A stretch of 11,560 nucleotides of DNA from an uncultured Comamonadaceae bacterium (GTDB lineage: Bacteria > Pseudomonadota > Gammaproteobacteria > Burkholderiales > Burkholderiaceae), in assembly GCA_946482595.1 (NCBI GenBank), contig CAMLSD010000128.1:1-11560 (forward strand), in the 5' to 3' direction. A program made the position numbers and the translations under genes. Below the pieces are notes generated by a model that did no database searches, was not told the DNA's origin, and worked only from the letters and a program-made list of their open reading frames with translations. Every line of letters begins with the position of its first letter. Position 1 is the stretch's first letter. Of this stretch, positions 7,077 to 11,560 are shown piece after piece.

Positions 7077-7105
7077 ACAGCCCACTCGGATACCCTGTGG
7101 GCTGT
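7077..7105 (+). terminator. Hairpin after flagellin 2, possible terminator
   Basis: ACAGCCCAC (7077-7085) pairs perfectly with GTGGGCTGT (7097-7105) around an 11-nt loop. A second GC hairpin, GGCCCC (7047-7052) with GGGGCC (7063-7068), precedes it. The run after the stem is not T-rich, so termination is likely weak or of another kind. The fliD promoter starts 19 bp downstream. Confidence 0.45.
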
Positions 7106-7123
7106 TCGCGCTTCAGATACCGC

Positions 7124-7150
7124 TCAAGGATGTGCGCAAGGTGCCGATCT
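7124..7150 (+). promoter_or_regulatory. FliA (sigma-28) promoter of fliD
   Basis: TCAAGGAT (7124-7131), 11 nt, then GCCGATCT (7143-7150), six of eight -10 bases including the full GCCGAT core. A start near 7157 would give a leader of only about 20 nt, just long enough to hold the AGGAGA ribosome-binding site at 7165-7170. Confidence 0.8.
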
Positions 7151-7176
7151 AGTACCGACAGCGCAGGAGATTGTCC

Positions 7177-8616
7177 ATGGCAACCATTTCTTCCCCCGGC
7201 GTGGGCAGTGGCCTCGATGTCGATGCCATCGTCAAGCAACTGGTGTCGATCGAGCGCAGGCCGATCAACCTGATCACCGAACAGAAGACCACGCTGCAGT
7301 CCAAGCTGTCGGCCTTTGGTCTGATCAAGAGCTACACCGTCAACGTTCAGGACGCCGTGGCCAAGCTGGCCGATGCCAGCCTGTGGACCAAGACCAAGGC
7401 GCTGACCACCGACACCTCGCTGACCGTGTCGTCGACGGCCGCCGCCGTCAAGGGCAGCTACAACATCGGCATCACGCAGCTCGCCGAGGCCCATGCCCTG
7501 GCGTCGCAGGCCTACACCAGCAGCACCGACCCGGTCGGCTCCGGCAAGCTCACGATCGAACTTGGCACCTGGACCAGCGGCCCCGCCACCTTCACGCCCA
7601 AGTCGGGCAGCACCGCGGTCGAGGTGACGATCGAGCCAGGCCAGGACTCGCTCGAGCAGGTGCGCTCGGCCATCAATGCCGCCAATGCCGGTGTGACTGC
7701 CTCCATCGTGCGCGATGCCTCGGGCGCGCGCCTGGCGATTACCTCGAACGCCACCGGCGCCGACAACGCGATCCGCATCACGGCCGCTGCCGATGCGCCG
7801 GCCCAGCCGGGCGATCCGACACTCGATGACCTGGTCTACAACCCCGAGGTCGGCCCCGGCAACGTGACCCAGACCATCGAGGCCCGCAATGCGACAGCCA
7901 CCGTCAACGGGCTGAACGTGACCTCGACCACCAACACCTTCGACAACGTGATCGAAGGCGTGAAGTTCACTGCCTCCAAGGTCACGACCACACCCGCCAC
8001 CGTCGCCGTGAGCCTGGACACCGACACGATGAAGTCGGCAGTCAACACCTTCATCAGCGCCTACAACGACATCGCGAAGTACATCAACCAGCAGACCAAG
8101 TACGACGCCGAGACCAAGGTGGCTGGTGCCCTGCAGGGCGACCGCTCGACACTCTCGGTGCTCAGCCAGCTGCGCTCGGTGGTGACCGGCGCCAGCCAGG
8201 CCTCGTCGAGCCTGCGAACGATGTCGGACATCGGCATCCAGCTCCAGCCCGACGGCACGCTCAAGCTCAACGAGGCACGTTTTGCCACCGCGATGGAAAA
8301 CCCCGAGGAAGTGGCCAAGGCCTTCTCGGCCAAGGACGCCATCAACCCGGCGGACAACGGTTTTGCGGTGCGCATGAAGGCCATGACCGCCGCGATGCTC
8401 AGCACCGACGGGCTGGTGAGCAACCGCGCCGACGGCCTGCGCAGCAGCATCACGCTCAAGGACAAGCAGATCGCGACCTACGAGCAGCGCGTCGCCCAGA
8501 CCGAAGCCCGCCTGTACCAGCAGTACAGCGCGCTGGACTCGAAGATGAGCACGCTCAATGCGTTGAATGCCTATGTGACCCAGCAGGTCACGAACTGGAA
8601 CAAGGCGAAGTCCTGA
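7177..8616 (+). CDS. fliD: Flagellar filament cap protein FliD (hook-associated protein 2)
   Basis: 479 residues. FliD forms the cap at the filament tip under which flagellin subunits insert. The N-terminus ISSPGVGSGLDVDAIVKQLV (4-23) is diagnostic of the FliD N-terminal domain. A flagellin-IN motif lies at about residues 148-200 (segments VEVTIEPGQDSLEQVRSAIN and SGARLAITSNATGADNAIRI). The C-terminal domain has AYNDIAKYINQQTKYD (295-310), DIGIQLQPDGTLKLNEARF (351-369), and a coiled-coil tail (426-479) ending in a TQQVTNWNKAKS segment. The ATG at 7177 sits six nt after AGGAGA; a TTG at 7171 in frame directly abuts that site and is rejected. It leads the fliD-fliS-fliT-ycgR series. No flaG gene lies between flagellin and fliD, although many bacteria have one there. 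Confidence 0.97.
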   Translation: MATISSPGVGSGLDVDAIVKQLVSIERRPINLITEQKTTLQSKLSAFGLIKSYTVNVQDAVAKLADASLWTKTKALTTDTSLTVSSTAAAVKGSYNIGITQLAEAHALASQAYTSSTDPVGSGKLTIELGTWTSGPATFTPKSGSTAVEVTIEPGQDSLEQVRSAINAANAGVTASIVRDASGARLAITSNATGADNAIRITAAADAPAQPGDPTLDDLVYNPEVGPGNVTQTIEARNATATVNGLNVTSTTNTFDNVIEGVKFTASKVTTTPATVAVSLDTDTMKSAVNTFISAYNDIAKYINQQTKYDAETKVAGALQGDRSTLSVLSQLRSVVTGASQASSSLRTMSDIGIQLQPDGTLKLNEARFATAMENPEEVAKAFSAKDAINPADNGFAVRMKAMTAAMLSTDGLVSNRADGLRSSITLKDKQIATYEQRVAQTEARLYQQYSALDSKMSTLNALNAYVTQQVTNWNKAKS

Positions 8617-8631
8617 GGGTCATCGCAGGGC

Positions 8632-8659
8632 TCAAGACCTGCTCCTGACCTGCCGATAA
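8632..8659 (+). promoter_or_regulatory. FliA (sigma-28) promoter of fliS
   Basis: TCAAGACC (8632-8639), 12 nt, then a perfect GCCGATAA (8652-8659). The spacing is one base longer than in the other three sites. It lies in the fliD-fliS gap, with the start expected near 8667 and a leader of about 30 nt. fliS could thus be made separately from fliD. Confidence 0.75.
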
Positions 8660-8695
8660 CCCAGGTACAAGGCATAACTCAGAGGACTACGCATC

Positions 8696-9094
8696 ATGTT
8701 CGCTCCGCACAGAAGCTTCGCAGGGTCGTATCACAAGGTTCAGGTGGAAACCGGCGTCGAAGCCGCCGATCCGCACCGCCTGGTGACCATGCTCTTTGAC
8801 GGCACGCTGTCGGCCATCACGGCCGCACGGGGTGCCCTGGCGCGAGGCGACATCGCCGAGAAAGGCCAGAAGATCGGCAAGGCCGTGCGCATTGTCGAAG
8901 AAGGCCTGCGCGGTGCCCTCAACAAGGATGCCGGCGGCGACCTCGCCGTCAAGCTCGACCAGTTGTACATCTACGTCACCCAGCGCCTCACCCTGGCCAA
9001 CCTGCGCAACGACGACGCGATGATGAAGGAATGCCACGACCTCATCGCCTCGGTGCGTGATGGCTGGGTGAACATGAACAAGGCGGCCCAGTGA
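8696..9094 (+). CDS. fliS: Flagellin export chaperone FliS
   Basis: 132 residues, the usual FliS length. FliS binds the disordered C-terminal end of flagellin in the cytoplasm, prevents early polymerisation and delivers it to the export gate. Recognised by the helical FliS pattern: ADPHRLVTMLFDGTLSAI (23-40), KGQKIGKAVRIVEEGLRGAL (57-76), LDQLYIYVTQRLTLANLRND (87-106) and a final LIASVRDGW segment. AGAGGA (8681-8686) lies nine nt before the ATG. It has its own FliA promoter and is followed directly by fliT. Its clients are presumably both flagellins upstream. Confidence 0.95.
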   Translation: MFAPHRSFAGSYHKVQVETGVEAADPHRLVTMLFDGTLSAITAARGALARGDIAEKGQKIGKAVRIVEEGLRGALNKDAGGDLAVKLDQLYIYVTQRLTLANLRNDDAMMKECHDLIASVRDGWVNMNKAAQ

Positions 9095-9159
9095 GCCGGA
9101 AAGCCCCCCGAATGAATACCTCCGCCACGCCGATGACCCCCTTGAAGCTGGAGATTGCG

Positions 9160-9462
9160 ATGGCTGACCAGGCACTCCTGAGCTGCTACGAAGCCATCGA
9201 ACGCGCCAGCGAAGAGATGCTCGAAGCCGCACGCAACGGCGACTGGGATCGCGTGGTCAAGCTCGAGGGCGCCTGCGCGGTGCTGATCGCCCAGCTCAAG
9301 CACGCCGCTGCCGGGCGCGAACTCGCCCCGGACGAAGCCAAGCTCAAGACCCGCATCATGCAGCGCATCCTCGTCAACGATGCGCAGATCCGCAATCTCG
9401 CCGAGCCCTGGCTCGACGACCTGGACCGCCTGCTCAGCGGCTCGCCTCGCACGCTGCACTGA
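9160..9462 (+). CDS. fliT: FliT-like flagellar export chaperone
   Basis: About 100 residues from the ATG at 9160, which has GGAGA five nt upstream and gives the usual FliT length and N-terminus (a CYEAIERASEEMLEAARNGDWDRV-type opening, residues 9-32). The same frame is open to a GTG at 9091 that overlaps the fliS stop codon, and to an ATG at 9112 with a weak GGAAAG; these add 23 or 16 residues with no conserved look, so the start is uncertain. FliT binds FliD and, in enterobacteria, the FlhDC regulator. Family similarity is low, as is normal for FliT: an all-helical protein with a central ARNGDWDRVVKLEGAC segment and a C-terminal RIMQRILVNDAQIRNLAEPW segment. The place directly after fliS is the main support for the name. 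Confidence 0.8.
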   Translation: MADQALLSCYEAIERASEEMLEAARNGDWDRVVKLEGACAVLIAQLKHAAAGRELAPDEAKLKTRIMQRILVNDAQIRNLAEPWLDDLDRLLSGSPRTLH

Positions 9463-9499
9463 AAGCAGGGCACGCACTCGTCGCACGCCGGGACACGCC

Positions 9500-10270
9500 A
9501 TGATGGAAACGATGCCGATGCCACTGTCGCCCGAGCCCGAGGCTCAGGCTGCGCTGGACGACTTTCGCATCACCGAGCCGTTCGAGATGCTGTCGCTGCT
9601 GCGCCAGATGTGCGAGCAGCGCGTGCTCGTCACGCTGGCCACGCCCAGCGGCGCGGGCTTTTCGACCACCGTGTGGGAAGTGGACCGCAACAAGGGTGTG
9701 GTGCGCTTCTCGGCCGACCGCCATGAACCTCAGCTCGAGCGGGTGCTCGATGCCGACGACGCCGTGGCCGTGGCCTACCTCGACAACATCAAGATCCAGT
9801 TCGACGTGGACGGCCTGGTGCACGTGCACGCCGGACAAGGCATGAGCGCGCTGAACTGCAGCTTCCCGCGGGAGATGTTCCGCTTCCAGCGCCGTTCGAG
9901 CTTCCGCGTGCGCCCGCTGCTCAACGCCCCGCCGTCGGCACGCATGGTGCACCCCACGGCCACCGACCATGTGATGGAACTGCGCGTCATCGACGTGAGC
10001 ATCGGTGGTGTGGCGCTGTTCCTGCCCGAGGACCAGCCCCCGCTCGAACCCGGCAGCATCATCAACAAGGTGCTGATCGACCTGGATGCCGAAACCCGCT
10101 TCAGCGCCACGCTGCGCGTTGCCCACGTCACCGCGCTGAACCCGTCGTCGCGCGGCGTGCGCGTGGGCTGCGAGATGGAGCGCATGAGCGGCGACGCCCT
10201 GCGCTCGCTGCAACGCTTCATCGACCAGACCCAGAAGCAGCGCCGCATGATGGCGCTGGACGGCGGCTGA
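9500..10270 (+). CDS. ycgR: YcgR-type c-di-GMP-binding flagellar brake protein
   Basis: 256 residues from the ATG at 9500, with GGGA six nt upstream; the next codon is also ATG. The N-terminal YcgR domain covers about residues 20-125. The C-terminal PilZ domain covers about 128-245, with the c-di-GMP motif RRSSFR (131-136, RxxxR as R132-R136) and DVSIGG (165-170, DxSxxG). With c-di-GMP bound, YcgR-type proteins contact the motor (stator or switch) and slow swimming or bias rotation. All key binding residues are present. It begins 37 bp after fliT on the same strand with no terminator between, so it probably belongs to the fliS-fliT transcript, tying the brake to late flagellar expression. The open frame extends upstream to 9380, but that part overlaps fliT and has no ribosome-binding site. 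Confidence 0.93.
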   Translation: MMETMPMPLSPEPEAQAALDDFRITEPFEMLSLLRQMCEQRVLVTLATPSGAGFSTTVWEVDRNKGVVRFSADRHEPQLERVLDADDAVAVAYLDNIKIQFDVDGLVHVHAGQGMSALNCSFPREMFRFQRRSSFRVRPLLNAPPSARMVHPTATDHVMELRVIDVSIGGVALFLPEDQPPLEPGSIINKVLIDLDAETRFSATLRVAHVTALNPSSRGVRVGCEMERMSGDALRSLQRFIDQTQKQRRMMALDGG

Positions 10271-10288
10271 CGGCCCCCTGGGCAAGCC

Positions 10289-10303
10289 TGGCGCTCAGCG
10301 CCA
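10289..10303. terminator. Palindrome between convergent ycgR and LysR genes
   Basis: TGGCGCT and AGCGCCA flank a single C, a 15-bp palindrome that contains the LysR stop codon and lies 18 bp after the ycgR stop. It could form a short hairpin serving both convergent genes, but no T-run follows on the ycgR side, so terminator function is uncertain. Confidence 0.25.
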
Positions 10304-11197
10304 CCACCCCTCCCCCTTGAGCGCCTCCTGCAGGAAGGCGATGAAACCGGCCACCTTGCCCGGCAGCAGCTTGGGCGAGGGAAACACCGCATGCATCTCC
10401 TGCACCGGCAGCCGGCAGTCGTCGAGCACGGTGCGCAGATGGCCTTCTGCCAGCGACTCGCGCGCCACGTAACACGGCAGCACCGCCAGCCCCAGCCCGG
10501 CGCGCGCCGCCGCCAGCACCGCCGACAGGTTGTTCGAGCGCAGCGGCCCGCGCACCGGCACGCTCACACCCGCCCCTTGTGCATCGGTGAACTGCCACAG
10601 GTCGTCGCCCTGCACGCTGCTGTAGACGAGGCAGGCATGACGCGCGAGGTCCTGCGGCTGACCGGGCACACCATGCTGGCGCAGGTAGTCGGGCGAGCCC
10701 ACCAGCACCCAGGGGTTCACGCCAAGGTAGCGCGCTCCCAGCGATGAATCGGCCAGCCGCCCCATGCGGATGGCCACGTCCACGCCCTGCTCGACCAGGT
10801 TCACGTAACGATCATCGAAGCTCAGGTCGACCGTCACCTCGGGATGTTCGGCCATGAAACACAGCACCAGCGGCGTCAGCACACGGCGGCCAAAGGCGAC
10901 CGACGTGCTGACCCGCAGCTGCCCGCTCACCCGCGACTGCATCAGGCTGGCCACGTTGTCGGCCTCTTCCAGCTCGCGCTGGATGATCTTGCACTTGTCG
11001 TAGTAGCGCTGCCCCACTTCGGTGGGCGTCACGCCGCGCGTGCTGCGGTGCAGCAGCCGCGCACCCAGGTGCGCCTCCAGTGCGGCGACGTGTTTGGTGG
11101 CCGTGGGTTGCGTGATGCCGAGATCGGCCGAGGCCTTCGAGAAGCTGCCGGTTTCGACCACACGCACGAACAGTTGTATGCCGGTGATGCGATCCAT
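10295..11197 (-). CDS. LysR-family transcriptional regulator, likely regulator of gcl
   Basis: 300 residues, typical for the family. Residues 1-60 are the LysR winged helix-turn-helix: FVRVVETGSFSKASADLGIT (10-29) then QPTATKHVAALEAHLGARLL (30-49), followed by the linker helix. Residues about 90-295 form the two-lobed effector-binding domain (for example a RVSTSVAFGRRVLTPL segment near 95, GVDVAIRMG near 137-145, and GLGLAVLPCYVA near 235-246). It is of the CrgA/DmlR-like subtype by its opening MDRITGIQLFVRVVETGSF. The ribosome-binding site is poor (GGTGG close to the ATG). It is transcribed away from gcl across a 133-bp gap that holds a LysR-type dyad, the standard arrangement of a LysR protein with its target. 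The effector is unknown; a glyoxylate- or allantoin-related compound is a guess from context. Confidence 0.92.
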   Translation of the reverse strand: MDRITGIQLFVRVVETGSFSKASADLGITQPTATKHVAALEAHLGARLLHRSTRGVTPTEVGQRYYDKCKIIQRELEEADNVASLMQSRVSGQLRVSTSVAFGRRVLTPLVLCFMAEHPEVTVDLSFDDRYVNLVEQGVDVAIRMGRLADSSLGARYLGVNPWVLVGSPDYLRQHGVPGQPQDLARHACLVYSSVQGDDLWQFTDAQGAGVSVPVRGPLRSNNLSAVLAAARAGLGLAVLPCYVARESLAEGHLRTVLDDCRLPVQEMHAVFPSPKLLPGKVAGFIAFLQEALKGEGWWR

Positions 11198-11224
11198 GCC
11201 ACCAATCTAGGCGCAAAGCGGCCG

Positions 11225-11245
11225 GCCATTCCTGCACGGAATGGC
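11225..11245. promoter_or_regulatory. LysR-type operator dyad between LysR gene and gcl
   Basis: GCCATTCC (11225-11232) and GGAATGGC (11238-11245) form a perfect 8-bp inverted repeat with a 5-nt spacer. Within it T11229 and A11241 satisfy the T-N11-A rule for LysR sites. It lies 28-48 bp upstream of the LysR start, as for an autoregulatory site, and about 86-106 bp upstream of gcl. Confidence 0.65.
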
Positions 11246-11270
11246 AGTTATGTCCTGACTTGGATTCACG

Positions 11271-11287
11271 GGACGTGCGCGACGTCC
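11271..11287. promoter_or_regulatory. Second dyad upstream of gcl
   Basis: GGACGT (11271-11276) and ACGTCC (11282-11287) flank GCGCG. It lies between the main operator and the gcl start, where a secondary regulator contact or a leader hairpin would be expected. It does not fit the T-N11-A rule, so its role is unclear. Confidence 0.3.
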
Positions 11288-11330
11288 GACCATGCGAGCC
11301 ATCCGATCCAATGACCCAAGGAGACTCGAC

Positions 11331-11560
11331 ATGGCTCGTATGACCGCGGCAATGGCTGCCGTGCTGGTGATGGAAAAGGAAGGCATCACGCAGGCCTTCG
11401 GCATTCCGGGTGCCGCCATCAACCCCTTCTATGCGGCGCTTCGGCAACGCGCCTCGATCGCCCATGTGCTGGCGCGCCACGTGGAGGGCGCCTCGCACAT
11501 GGCCGAAGGCTACACCCGGGCGCGCGCCGGCAACATCGGCGTGTGCATCGGCACCTCGGG
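11331..11560 (+). CDS. gcl: Glyoxylate carboligase (tartronate-semialdehyde synthase), N-terminal part (cut by window edge)
   Basis: 76 complete codons from the ATG at 11331, with AAGGAG (11318-11323) seven nt upstream; the frame runs off the window. Gcl is a thiamine-diphosphate enzyme that joins two glyoxylates into tartronate semialdehyde plus CO2, feeding glycerate. The N-terminal pyrimidine-binding domain is clear: [19 protein letters not shown] (16-34) and [17 protein letters not shown] (48-64). Residue 51 is Val, where most enzymes of this superfamily carry the cofactor-activating Glu; Val51 is the known hallmark of glyoxylate carboligase and separates it from acetolactate synthase. 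A divergent LysR gene probably regulates it. In related bacteria hyi and glxR or garR genes often follow, but they lie outside this window. Confidence 0.95.
   Translation, partial: MARMTAAMAAVLVMEKEGITQAFGIPGAAINPFYAALRQRASIAHVLARHVEGASHMAEGYTRARAGNIGVCIGTS

Noticed and set aside
7171..7176. TTG start for fliD two codons upstream of the ATG
   Set aside because: The ribosome-binding site AGGAGA directly abuts the TTG, leaving no spacer, while the ATG at 7177 is correctly spaced.

Overview
The window looks like chromosomal DNA of a GC-rich, flagellated betaproteobacterium of the order Burkholderiales (Leptothrix/Rubrivivax/Ideonella-type relatives are plausible). The grounds are the high GC, the short flagellins of this lineage, the fliD-fliS-fliT-ycgR gene order, and a glyoxylate carboligase with a divergent LysR gene. 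The genus is an inference; no marker gene is present.

Layout. (1) Positions 1-202, minus strand: the 5' end of a gene for a protein built almost entirely of 8-residue repeats, cut by the window edge. (2) 417-4008, minus strand: two probable glycosylation genes, a glycosyltransferase-methyltransferase fusion and, upstream of it, a TPR O-GlcNAc-transferase-like (GT41) protein. (3) 4009-4403: a divergent control region with a FliA-type promoter and a structured leader. (4) 4404-7027: two tandem flagellin genes, 86% identical in protein, separated by a terminator. (5) 7177-10270: fliD, fliS, fliT and a ycgR-like c-di-GMP flagellar brake. (6) 10295-11197, minus strand: a LysR regulator, divergent from (7) 11331-11560, the start of gcl, which belongs to glyoxylate metabolism and marks the edge of the flagellar region.

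How it fits together. I find four close matches to the FliA (sigma-28) promoter, all with a TCAAG -35 box, 11 or 12 nt, then a GCCGATAA-like -10 box. They precede flagellin 1, fliD, fliS and, on the minus strand, the octad-repeat gene. Flagellin 1, filament cap, FliS chaperone and the repeat protein therefore look like one late-class flagellar regulon. The two enzymes beside the flagellins are good candidates to decorate flagellin with a sugar that is then extended and methylated. FliS and FliT would escort flagellin and FliD to the export gate, and YcgR would slow the motor when c-di-GMP is high.

The least explained and most interesting item is the octad-repeat protein with its apparent flagellar promoter. 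Next are the glycosyltransferase-methyltransferase fusion beside a GT41 enzyme, the roughly 210-nt structured leader of flagellin 1, and the lack of a recognisable FliA promoter for flagellin 2.
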